Origin: Clostridium_AM tanneri
GTDB lineage: Bacteria; Bacillota; Clostridia; Clostridiales; Clostridiaceae
Assembly (NCBI RefSeq): GCF_033659955.1
Contig: NZ_JARUJP010000005.1
Coordinates: 62,001 to 126,000, forward strand
Length of the DNA stretch: 64,000 nt
Direction: 5' to 3'
Numbering within the stretch: the first letter of the stretch is position 1; each line of letters starts with the position of its first letter. The notes below the pieces were generated by a model. The model was not told the origin of the DNA. It made no database searches and was given only the letters and a program-made list of their open reading frames with translations. The translations under genes and the position numbers were made by a program. Shown in pieces: positions 17,021 to 25,144 of this stretch.

Positions 17021-18355
17021 TTAAGTTGTTTTTTTATTTACTCCTAAAAATATAATGATTCCAATTAATGAAGTCCAGAATACTTCCCTATAGTAAATAA
17101 GAAGCCAGTTATCTTTAAAGCCATACTTAATGATACTTTTTGATACCACATTAAAGCATCTTTCAATAGAATCACTACTTATGAACTCAGATTTATCACT
17201 AGGAGTGTGTATTCTAGAGGTATCGGAATCAGAAAGAGTAATTGCATCGATACCTTGTTTTCTGAAATATTCATGATCGCTGGCATCTTCAAAAAGGTAA
17301 TTAAAAGTAACTTTATTTTTAGAGCAAATCTCCGATGTTTCTTTTATAAGCGCTGTTTTTTCTGTATCTTTGCTGCCTCCCATTATGTAAAGAGGTACAG
17401 GTTTATTGCTGCCAATCATATCAAAGTTTATAACCTTGCTTCCCTTGATACTATGTTTATATTCATCAACGAAGGCCTTTGAGCCAAGACATCCAAATTC
17501 TTCTGCATTAAATCCTACAAACAGTATATTTCTTTCAGGTTTTCCTAAGGATTGTACATATTTACTTAGCTCTAATAAAAAAGCAGTTCCAGAAGCATTA
17601 TCCAAAGCTCCGGTGTATACATTTCCTGCTAGATCAGAACCGATGTGATCAAAGTGGGCTGAAAGAATAATAGGAGGAGCGGAGGCATCCTTGCCTTCAA
17701 TATAAGCTGTAACATTATTTAAGGATATTTTTTTAGTTTCAAAGGGAATAAAGCAATTTATAGTATAGTCTTCTTTTAGGTAGCTCTTCAGCTCGGTAAT
17801 AGTGTTTTTGGTAGTCATAATATACATGCTAAAAGGAGAGGAGTTTATAAATGAACTTCTAAAGTTTAATTTATCGCTTTCAGGGGTATAAAATAGAAAA
17901 TTATTATTATCCTTTTGAATCTGAAGATGTTCATTGCTCCACAATAATTTATCCTTTTTGGTAAAGGACAAATTATTCTTTTTAAAGTTTAGCAAGTCTT
18001 CCTTGTAGTCTACGCCGTACTTATATTCTTTCACTAGAAATCCTTGCGAGTCAGTAATAGTTAAATAGGGTCTATCTTTAGTTTTGTATGGATATACTGT
18101 GTCAAATTTTTGGAAGTAACTATCCTTGTAGGGCTTTAGATTTATTTTTTCAAATTCATTCTTTAGATAAATAGCAGTTAGGTCGTTTTCTATAGTACCA
18201 GCTAGTCTACCTTTAAGAGTATCTGAAGATAGATATTCTATGTACCGTTTTACTGAATTAGCATCAAAAGAACTAGTAGAAACATAAATTTGAAAACTGA
18301 AAGAAATTAAAGTGCATAGTACAACTAGAAGTATATATGAAAGTTTTTTTAACAT
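17021..18355 (-). CDS. Secreted or membrane-bound M28 family aminopeptidase
   Basis: 444 aa from the ATG at 18355 (AGGAG seven bases upstream; an earlier GTG at 18370 is less likely). A signal peptide or anchor covers residues 1-22. The M28 zinc ligands appear in order: SAHFDHIG, GALDNASGTAFLLE, FVGFNAEEFGCLGS, INFDMIGSN and a last histidine in DTSRIHTPSDK. A final hydrophobic stretch (WTSLIGIIIFLGV) suggests a C-terminal membrane anchor. It probably trims peptides outside the cell. It is transcribed alone, divergent from tex. Confidence 0.9.
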   Translation of the reverse strand: MLKKLSYILLVVLCTLISFSFQIYVSTSSFDANSVKRYIEYLSSDTLKGRLAGTIENDLTAIYLKNEFEKINLKPYKDSYFQKFDTVYPYKTKDRPYLTITDSQGFLVKEYKYGVDYKEDLLNFKKNNLSFTKKDKLLWSNEHLQIQKDNNNFLFYTPESDKLNFRSSFINSSPFSMYIMTTKNTITELKSYLKEDYTINCFIPFETKKISLNNVTAYIEGKDASAPPIILSAHFDHIGSDLAGNVYTGALDNASGTAFLLELSKYVQSLGKPERNILFVGFNAEEFGCLGSKAFVDEYKHSIKGSKVINFDMIGSNKPVPLYIMGGSKDTEKTALIKETSEICSKNKVTFNYLFEDASDHEYFRKQGIDAITLSDSDTSRIHTPSDKSEFISSDSIERCFNVVSKSIIKYGFKDNWLLIYYREVFWTSLIGIIIFLGVNKKTT

Positions 18356-18555
18356 TACACCACTCCTCACAAAACAGATGTCCTTAAATATATATTAATT
18401 TGCAAAATGCTATATGATTGTTGTAATATATTTTTAGTTATTAAATTTGAAAAAGGAAATTAAAGGGTTTTATTGAAATTATATTTATCAATTTATTAAA
18501 ACTTAAATAGGGGACATAATTATATAATAGGACAATAATATAACTGGAGGTAGGA

Positions 18556-20733
18556 ATGAGTACAATAGTAGATAGACTAGTAAAGGAATTGGAACTAAAT
18601 AAAAAGGATGTTGAAAGTGTAATTGAGCTTTTAGACGGAGGTAATACAGTACCCTTCATAGCTAGGTATAGAAAAGAAATGACCGGGGGAATGAGTGATG
18701 TAACTCTTAGAAACCTATTTGAAAGGCTAACTTACTTGAGAAATCTTGAGACTAGGAAAGAGGATGTAATCAGACTTATTGATGAGCAAGGAAAGTTATC
18801 TGAGGAGTTAAGGAAAGCTATAAGTAACTGTGAAACCTTAACAGAAGTAGAAGATATATATAGACCATATAAGCCTAAGAAAAGAACAAGAGCTATTATT
18901 GCACAGGAAAAAGGATTAAAGCCTCTAGCAGAGGTTATTTGGAATGGACAATTCAAAGGTGATATAAGAGAGTATGCAGCAGAATTTATAGATGGGGAAA
19001 AGGAAGTAAAATCTATAGAAGAAGCACTTCAAGGAGCGATGGATATAGTAAGTGAGACTATATCTGATGAGGCTGAGTACAGAAAGTGGATTAGAGATCT
19101 TATACACAGAGAGGGTTTTATTGAAACTAGTGGAGAAAGTAAGGAAACTACACCTTATGAGATGTACTATGAATACAAGGAGTCTGTAAGGAATATACCA
19201 CCACATAGAATTCTCGCAATCAATAGAGGAGAAAAAGAAAAAATACTTTCTGTTAAAGTAACTGTAGATACGGAAAAAATCATAGCATATCTAAGAAGAA
19301 AATGCTTAAAAGAAAATAATGTTACAGATATATACATAGAGGAAAGTATAAAGGATTCATTAAAGAGGCTTATATACCCATCTATAGAAAGAGAAATAAG
19401 AGCAGAACTTACGGAAATAGGTGAAGAAGGAGCTATAAAGATATTTAAAGCCAATCTAAAAGCTCTCCTAATGCAAGCACCAATAAAAGGGAAGGTTGTT
19501 CTTGGCTTCGACCCAGGGTTTAGAACTGGATGTAAAATAGCTGTACTAGATGATACAGGAAAGCTTCTAGATACAGATACTGTTTACGCTACAACATCAC
19601 CAAATCAAGTTGAAGAGTCTATAAAAAAGCTTAAGGACTTAGTATACAAACATAATGTAGATGTTATATCTTTAGGAAATGGAACTGCAAGCAGAGAATC
19701 GGAAGAAATTATCGTAAAGCTCATTAAAGAAGTAAAAGTTGAGAAGGGTAAGGAGCTTTTTTATGTAGTTGTTTCAGAAGCAGGTGCATCTGTATATTCT
19801 GCATCAGAGCTTGCTGCCAAGGAGTATCCAGATATAAACGTTTCTTTAAGAGGAGCTATATCTATAGGAAGAAGACTTCAAGACCCTCTGGCTGAGCTTG
19901 TGAAAATAGATCCTAAGTCTATAGGCGTTGGACAGTATCAGCATGATGTAGCTGCTAAAAAGCTTGATGAATCTTTAAGTGGAATAGTAGAAGATTCCGT
20001 TAATAATGTAGGGGTAGACTTAAATATAGCTACACCATCTCTTTTATCATATATATCAGGGATAAACTCTACTATAGCACAGAACATTGTAGGATACAGG
20101 GAAGAAAATGGTAAGTTTAAGAGCAGAAAAGAGCTTTTAAAGGTAAAAAGACTTGGTGCTAAGGCTTTTGAACAATGTGCAGGCTTTTTAAGGGTTATGG
20201 AAAGCGCGGAGCCTTTAGATAACACAGCAGTTCATCCAGAGTCATATAATGCTGCTAAAGATCTATTGAGTAAACTGGGGTACAACAAAGAAGATTTAAA
20301 AAATAATAAACTTACAGATATTGATGATAGAATTAAGACTATTGGAATAGAGTCCTTGGCTAAAGAATTGGAAGTAGGAATTCCGACTCTTAATGATATA
20401 ATAAAGGAAATTAAGAAACCTGGTAGAGATCCAAGAGAAGAATTACCAAAGCCTATTCTAAAAACAGGTATAATTGAAATTTCTCATTTAAAGCCAGGAA
20501 TGGTGCTTATGGGAACGGTGAGAAATGTAGCTGATTTTGGAGCTTTTGTAGACATTGGAGTGCACCAGGATGGATTGGTTCATAAAAGTCAATTAGCAGA
20601 TAGATTTGTAAAACACCCATTAGATATAGTTCAGGTTGGTGATGTTGTTGAGGTCACAGTATTAGAAGTAGATGAAAAGAGAAAGAGAATATCATTAACT
20701 ATGAAAAAGCAAGGAAATACAGTTAACAGCTAA
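18556..20733 (+). CDS. tex: Tex family RNA-binding transcription accessory protein
   Basis: 725 aa, typical Tex length. The N-terminal helical domain is followed by a YqgF/RNase H-like domain starting at GFDPGFRTGCKIAVLD (about residue 317), helix-hairpin-helix repeats (SYISGINSTIAQNIVGY, LLKVKRLGAKAFEQCAGFLR), and a C-terminal S1 domain (LKPGMVLMGTVRNVADFGAF onward, about 640-715). Tex binds nucleic acid and affects transcription and gene expression; the exact job is not settled. CTGGAGGTAGG precedes the ATG. Confidence 0.96.
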   Translation: MSTIVDRLVKELELNKKDVESVIELLDGGNTVPFIARYRKEMTGGMSDVTLRNLFERLTYLRNLETRKEDVIRLIDEQGKLSEELRKAISNCETLTEVEDIYRPYKPKKRTRAIIAQEKGLKPLAEVIWNGQFKGDIREYAAEFIDGEKEVKSIEEALQGAMDIVSETISDEAEYRKWIRDLIHREGFIETSGESKETTPYEMYYEYKESVRNIPPHRILAINRGEKEKILSVKVTVDTEKIIAYLRRKCLKENNVTDIYIEESIKDSLKRLIYPSIEREIRAELTEIGEEGAIKIFKANLKALLMQAPIKGKVVLGFDPGFRTGCKIAVLDDTGKLLDTDTVYATTSPNQVEESIKKLKDLVYKHNVDVISLGNGTASRESEEIIVKLIKEVKVEKGKELFYVVVSEAGASVYSASELAAKEYPDINVSLRGAISIGRRLQDPLAELVKIDPKSIGVGQYQHDVAAKKLDESLSGIVEDSVNNVGVDLNIATPSLLSYISGINSTIAQNIVGYREENGKFKSRKELLKVKRLGAKAFEQCAGFLRVMESAEPLDNTAVHPESYNAAKDLLSKLGYNKEDLKNNKLTDIDDRIKTIGIESLAKELEVGIPTLNDIIKEIKKPGRDPREELPKPILKTGIIEISHLKPGMVLMGTVRNVADFGAFVDIGVHQDGLVHKSQLADRFVKHPLDIVQVGDVVEVTVLEVDEKRKRISLTMKKQGNTVNS

Positions 20734-20875
20734 GGAGTACCATTAGCATGGAAGTTATAACCACATTATGATACTTAAGATTTCTTTGAGTGCTATTCAT
20801 TGATATCAATTTGAAAGTTTATATTGAATTTTAGGAAAACTTGTACTATAATAAGAGTAGAAAATTTAACAATTA

Positions 20876-21036
20876 AAATCTTCAGGGCGGGGTGAAAGTC
20901 CCCACCGGCGGTATAGCCCGCGAGCCTAGTAACTAGGTATGATTCGGTGAAACTCCGAAGCCGACAGTAAAGTCTGGATGAAAGAAGGTAAGGTATAATG
21001 TTTATTCGCCCTGGCATTTTTGCCGGGGTTTTTTAT
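20876..21036 (+). promoter_or_regulatory. FMN riboswitch (RFN element) with terminator
   Basis: The aptamer at about 20876-20992 carries the conserved blocks TTCAGGGCGGGGTGAAAGTC, CCCCACCGGCGGTA, GCCCGCGAGC, GATTCGGTGAAACTCCGAAG and CCGACAGTAAAGTCTGGATG. A terminator hairpin (CCCTGGCA/TGCCGGGG, 21009-21028) and seven T follow. FMN binding should stop transcription of ribU, so riboflavin uptake falls when flavin is plentiful. Confidence 0.97.
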
Positions 21037-21167
21037 TATACTGCTCACCTTCCCCTTAGCAAAAATCATATCTATCCAAAATGTTATAGATGTAGAGAAC
21101 AGCAATGTGTCCTCATATCTATAAAGGCTTAAGGAACTAATAATTAAATTTATGGAGGGTGTAAAAT

Positions 21168-21791
21168 ATGAGAAACGGAAAATTAAACAGATTAGTTAAA
21201 ATTTCATTATTAAGTGTAATCGGATTTTTACTTATGTTTATAGAGGTAGCGGTACCAATATTTCCAACATTTTTAAAAATCGATATCAGTGATTTACCAG
21301 CATTAATTGGAGCTTTTGCCTTAGGGCCAACAGCAGGAGTGGCGATAGAGCTTCTAAAAAATATACTTCATGGAATATTTAAAGGAAGCACAGCATTTGT
21401 AGGAGAATTTGCAAACTTTGCAGTAGGTACTGCTTTAGTGTTTGTAGCTGGATATATATATAATAAAAATAAAAGTAAGAAAACAGCCTTAATCGGATTA
21501 CTTACTGGAAGTTTAGTTATGGCAGTGGTAGCCAGCTTGCTTAATTATTTTATACTACTACCTCTATATGAAAAGGTATTAAACTTCCCTATTAGTGCAG
21601 TAGTAGCAATGGGACACAAACTAAATAGTAATATAACAAATTTAGAAACATTTATACTATGGTCCATAGCTCCTTTCAACTTAATCAAAGGAATTATATT
21701 ATCTGCTTTAACTATGGCGGTATATAAAAGTGTATCACCTATAATTCATGAAGAAGGAAGCAGAGCTAGAGAATTTGCTAAAAACAACTAA
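21168..21791 (+). CDS. ribU: Riboflavin ECF transporter substrate-binding subunit RibU
   Basis: 207 aa membrane protein with about six hydrophobic helices. LMFIEVAVPIFPTFLKIDIS and DLPALIGAFALGPTAGVAIE near the N terminus are the RibU signature. It captures riboflavin and works with a general EcfAA'T module, which is not in this window. The FMN riboswitch directly upstream supports the substrate. GGAGGGTG precedes the ATG. Confidence 0.95.
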   Translation: MRNGKLNRLVKISLLSVIGFLLMFIEVAVPIFPTFLKIDISDLPALIGAFALGPTAGVAIELLKNILHGIFKGSTAFVGEFANFAVGTALVFVAGYIYNKNKSKKTALIGLLTGSLVMAVVASLLNYFILLPLYEKVLNFPISAVVAMGHKLNSNITNLETFILWSIAPFNLIKGIILSALTMAVYKSVSPIIHEEGSRAREFAKNN

Positions 21792-21816
21792 TCCGAGGTT
21801 TCCTCGGATTTTTTTC
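21790..21816 (+). terminator. Terminator after ribU
   Basis: AATCCGAGG/CCTCGGATT stem with a three-base loop, then seven T. Confidence 0.95.
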
Positions 21817-21886
21817 TTTATAAAGTTTATTAACATACGATAATATAATATATATTAAGTAATAGTTGAAATAAGGGGGGATTACT

Positions 21887-23611
21887 ATGGCGGGGATATG
21901 GAATGTAAATAGTGTTAATGATATAAATGCAAAAAAAATTCTTAGAAAGTTATCTTTTAATGTTGGAGAAAATTTTGCAGCTAGAGTTATAAATTCTGAT
22001 AAGTTAACAGGAGAGGTGCTATTGAAGCTTTTGGATGGGTGGCAGTTTTCAGCTGAATTGCAAAATCCTATGGATATACTGCCAGAAGGACTCCTAAGAT
22101 TCCAAGTGGAAGGTTTTGAGGATGGAAAGCTTCAGCTAAAGCTTATAAACGTTAATGATAAAGAGCAAAGTTCAGAAAGAAAAACCCTTGATTTTTTACT
22201 AAAAGAAAAGGGTATAACTGTAAATAAAGAAGATTATTCTCTTTTAAGTAAAATGGTAAAGCATGAAATACCTCTAACTAAAGAAAATATATCTAAAATA
22301 AAGACTATAGTAGATTTTCAAAATAAAATAAAGCTAAATTATGAAGAGGAAGACTTATTTATATCTAGGTATATGCAAAGTAAGGGAATAGAACCTAGTG
22401 GTAAGGAAGGAACTAAGATAGCTAACACACTAAAGAGTTTTTTCAACCAATTAAAAAGTATTTCAGAGGACGATATTATTACCCTCTTGGAAAATGGAAT
22501 AGAACTAACAGAGGAGAATATAAAAAGTTTTAATGATATATTTAAAGGATCTTCATCCATATATAAAGATATAAGAGAGTTTAAAGAAAATGTGACAACC
22601 CTTATTAATAATAAGGAAGTGGAGCACACAGGCAAACTTAATGTACAGTTAAGTATAGAAGAGAGTAGCTTATTAGAAGATGGAGCAGAATTAACAGAGG
22701 AAAATATAAAAAGTTTTAATGATATATCTAAAGGATCTTCATCTATATATAAAGGTATAAGAGAGTTCAAAGAAAATGTGACAACCCTTATTAATAATAG
22801 GGAGGTGGAGCACACAGGCAAACTTAATGTACAGTTAAATATAGAAGAGAGTAATTTACCAGCTTCAGAAGGTGCTAGTAATATAGAAATTAATGAAGAA
22901 CAAAAATTAGCTTTGAATAGCACCGAAAATGATAAAGTAAAGAGATTAACGAATAGTAATGAAAAACCTGATCAGGTAAGTAAAATGGTAGCTGAGGATA
23001 GTGAAAAAGATGGAATAGCCTTAAATAAGATGATAAAAAAGGAATACAGTATTGATGACATTGCAAAGAATATAAAAGAACAAATAAGTACTAAAACAGA
23101 GGAAATGAAAACTGTAATAAGGGCTGTTTTAGAACAAAAAGGTGAACTAAAACCGGAAGCTTATAATAACTTAATTCAGGTATTGGATAAAAGTATTAAT
23201 GATTTTAAGGTATATAATACAATTTCAAATCAGTATTACTATATGGATCTACCTATTAATCTTGAAAACTATGAATATCAATGCAAACTCATGATAAAAG
23301 ATGAAAGAAAAAAAGGAAAAAGAATAGACTCTACAGATGTGAAAATAGCTGCGTCAGTGAATACTATTCATATGGGAACAATAGATGCTTACATTAAGGT
23401 CAAAAATTATAATATGGATGTAGAACTAAAGTGTGATGAACTTTGGACTAAAGTTCTAGACTTAGGAAAAGAAAAAATTTCAAGTGACTTATCTAATATG
23501 GGATACAATGTCTATATAAGAGTTGATGAGAGACAGGAAGATATGAATATTACTAGCTGTAGGGACTTTTTTGAAGATGTAAATTTAGGAAGAATTAATA
23601 CTAAAGTATAA
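21887..23611 (+). CDS. FliK-like (YlqG-type) protein with internal tandem duplication
   Basis: 574 aa, soluble, no signal peptide. The last 110 residues (NTIHMGTIDAYIKVKNYNMD then GYNVYIRVDERQ) resemble the C-terminal domain of the flagellar hook-length protein FliK, and the next gene resembles the FlhB C-terminal domain, its natural partner. The same pair exists as ylqG-ylqH in Bacillus. No flagellar genes are near. Residues 200-261 are repeated at 262-323. The middle (about 330-390) is polar and probably unstructured. The function is unknown; a role in a minimal secretion-switch system is only an inference. Confidence 0.65.
   Translation: MAGIWNVNSVNDINAKKILRKLSFNVGENFAARVINSDKLTGEVLLKLLDGWQFSAELQNPMDILPEGLLRFQVEGFEDGKLQLKLINVNDKEQSSERKTLDFLLKEKGITVNKEDYSLLSKMVKHEIPLTKENISKIKTIVDFQNKIKLNYEEEDLFISRYMQSKGIEPSGKEGTKIANTLKSFFNQLKSISEDDIITLLENGIELTEENIKSFNDIFKGSSSIYKDIREFKENVTTLINNKEVEHTGKLNVQLSIEESSLLEDGAELTEENIKSFNDISKGSSSIYKGIREFKENVTTLINNREVEHTGKLNVQLNIEESNLPASEGASNIEINEEQKLALNSTENDKVKRLTNSNEKPDQVSKMVAEDSEKDGIALNKMIKKEYSIDDIAKNIKEQISTKTEEMKTVIRAVLEQKGELKPEAYNNLIQVLDKSINDFKVYNTISNQYYYMDLPINLENYEYQCKLMIKDERKKGKRIDSTDVKIAASVNTIHMGTIDAYIKVKNYNMDVELKCDELWTKVLDLGKEKISSDLSNMGYNVYIRVDERQEDMNITSCRDFFEDVNLGRINTKV
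22484..22855 (+). repeat. In-frame tandem duplication of 186 bp
   Basis: Two adjacent 186-base units (22484-22669 and 22670-22855) are nearly identical in DNA, each coding 62 residues that start LLENGIELTEEN or LLEDGAELTEEN. The high nucleotide identity means the duplication is recent or kept alike. Confidence 0.95.
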
Positions 23612-23691
23612 ATTTACAATAGGTCTATAACAACTTATAATAATATTATGAGTTAAGTAAGTTTATTCTTCAATCTTGTGAGGTATTTGAT

Positions 23692-23955
23692 ATGAATAAA
23701 AGAAAGAAAGCAGCAGCCTTAAGGTATGAGCAGGGATATGATGCGCCAATGGTTACTGCAGCTGGCGTCGGTCATATTGCAGATAAAATATTAGAGAACG
23801 CTGAAGAGAATAATGTTCCTATAGTTTATGACGAGGAGTTGGCTAATTTGTTGAATAACGTAGACGTAGGAGATGCTATTCCTCTTGAATTATATAATGC
23901 AGTGGCTAAGGTTATAGCTTATGTAATGGATATAGATAAAAATATGAATAAATAG
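23692..23955 (+). CDS. FlhB C-terminal-domain-like protein (YlqH type)
   Basis: 87 aa. The chain AAALRYEQGYDAPMVTAAGV then IADKILENAEENNVPIVYDE and the IPLELYNAVAKVIAYV end follow the cytoplasmic tail of FlhB/EscU export-switch proteins. The autocleavage motif NPTH, which lies just before this region in FlhB, is absent, so the protein corresponds to the piece left after cleavage. It follows the FliK-like gene by 80 bases. No flagellar operon is present, so its partner and role are open. Confidence 0.85.
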   Translation: MNKRKKAAALRYEQGYDAPMVTAAGVGHIADKILENAEENNVPIVYDEELANLLNNVDVGDAIPLELYNAVAKVIAYVMDIDKNMNK

Positions 23956-23966
23956 AAGGTGATAAA

Positions 23967-24653
23967 GTGGCATTATTTGCAATATCAGATTTGCATTTAG
24001 ATTTGACAGGAGATAAGCCTATGGATATATTTGGAGATAAGTGGCTTAACCATGATGAAAAGATAAAAAATAATTGGTTTAATAAAATTACAGATGAGGA
24101 TACAGTTCTTATTGCTGGTGATATATCTTGGTCTATGAAAATGGAAGATGGAATGAGAGACTTAGAATGGATTCATAATCTTCCAGGCAGAAAAATTATG
24201 GTGAAGGGTAACCATGACTATTGGTGGACTAGTATAAGTAAGTTAAATAATCTTTATGACGATATGGACTTTATTCAAAACAATTCATTTAACTATGAGG
24301 ACTATGCAATATGTGGAACCAGAGGCTGGATATGTCCAGGAGGAGATAACTTTTCTGAGCATGACGAAAAGATATATGAAAGGGAGCTGAACAGACTCAG
24401 ATTATCACTAGATTCTGCAGTAAAAAAAGGATTTAAGAAGTTTATTACTATGATTCACTACCCACCAGTGAATGAAAAACTTTTGGAGTCTGGTTTTGTA
24501 GATATATTTAAAGAATATAATGTAGAAAAAGTTATATATGGACATCTTCATGGACCGTCTCTTGCAAAGGCCCTAAATGGAGAATTAAATGGAATAGAGT
24601 ATATAATAACTTCTGGTGATTATATAAATTTTGATCCCATAAAAATTTTATAA
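23967..24653 (+). CDS. Calcineurin-like metallophosphoesterase
   Basis: 228 aa starting at GTG with AGAAGGTGA upstream. The two-metal phosphoesterase motifs appear in order: SDLHLD (D7, H9), AGDISW, KGNHDYWW, TMIHYPP and YGHLHGP. The substrate is not known for this COG1768-type subfamily. It lies 11 bases after the FlhB-like gene, so the two are probably co-transcribed. Confidence 0.9.
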   Translation: MALFAISDLHLDLTGDKPMDIFGDKWLNHDEKIKNNWFNKITDEDTVLIAGDISWSMKMEDGMRDLEWIHNLPGRKIMVKGNHDYWWTSISKLNNLYDDMDFIQNNSFNYEDYAICGTRGWICPGGDNFSEHDEKIYERELNRLRLSLDSAVKKGFKKFITMIHYPPVNEKLLESGFVDIFKEYNVEKVIYGHLHGPSLAKALNGELNGIEYIITSGDYINFDPIKIL

Positions 24654-24673
24654 GATTTTTATGGGCTAATTTA

Positions 24674-24715
24674 TTGACAACTATATCTAAATATCTTAAT
24701 ATATAAATATATTAA
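24674..24715 (+). promoter_or_regulatory. Promoter and probable ArsR operator
   Basis: TTGACA (24674) and TAATAT (24697) are 17 bases apart. A perfect 9-2-9 dyad, TTAATATAT-AA-ATATATTAA (24696-24715), covers the -10 box. ArsR family repressors bind such dyads, and the first gene downstream codes for one, so autoregulation is likely. Confidence 0.6.
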
Positions 24716-24807
24716 TTATATAATTCTTGTTGTTATTATATATTATTGAAATTTGCAAAAGATATTATTAATAAAGTAAAAATTACATTTTAGTAAAGAG
24801 GTAAAGT

Positions 24808-25101
24808 ATGGATAATAATATTCAAAGGTATAATGAAACAGCAGAGCTTCTTAAAGTATTAGCTCATCCAGTTAGGTTGTGCATAGTTAATGGTCTTTTA
24901 CAAAAAGGTAGATGTAATGTGAGCTATATGCAAAATTGTTTGGGAGTACCACAATCTACAATATCCCAGCATCTTCAGAAATTGAGATCAGCAGGAATAA
25001 TCGAAGGCGAGAGAAATGGACTAGAAATAAATTATAGTGTCTGTAGTAAAACTGCAGAGGCTTTGGTAAAACTCTTATTTAACGATAGCACTGAGGAATA
25101 A
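24808..25101 (+). CDS. ArsR family transcriptional regulator
   Basis: 97 aa winged helix protein. It has the N-terminal helix with AELLKVLAHPVRLCIVNGLL and the recognition helix SYMQNCLGVPQSTISQHLQKL. Cysteines occur at C32, C41 and C49, none in the classical ELCVCDL metal site, so it may sense sulfane sulfur or redox state rather than arsenic; that is inference from the downstream enzyme. It lies 43 bases before the CoA-disulfide reductase, probably one operon. Confidence 0.88.
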   Translation: MDNNIQRYNETAELLKVLAHPVRLCIVNGLLQKGRCNVSYMQNCLGVPQSTISQHLQKLRSAGIIEGERNGLEINYSVCSKTAEALVKLLFNDSTEE

Positions 25102-25144
25102 TAGGTTTAACGCATTTTAATTTTATTAAGAGGAGGATTTTTAG

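Noticed and set aside
20793..21017. Minus-strand frame over the FMN riboswitch
   Set aside because: It lies across the conserved RFN element and lacks coding signals.
22339..22923. Long minus-strand frame within the FliK-like gene
   Set aside because: It mirrors the tandem repeat of the real gene; there is no suitable start signal.
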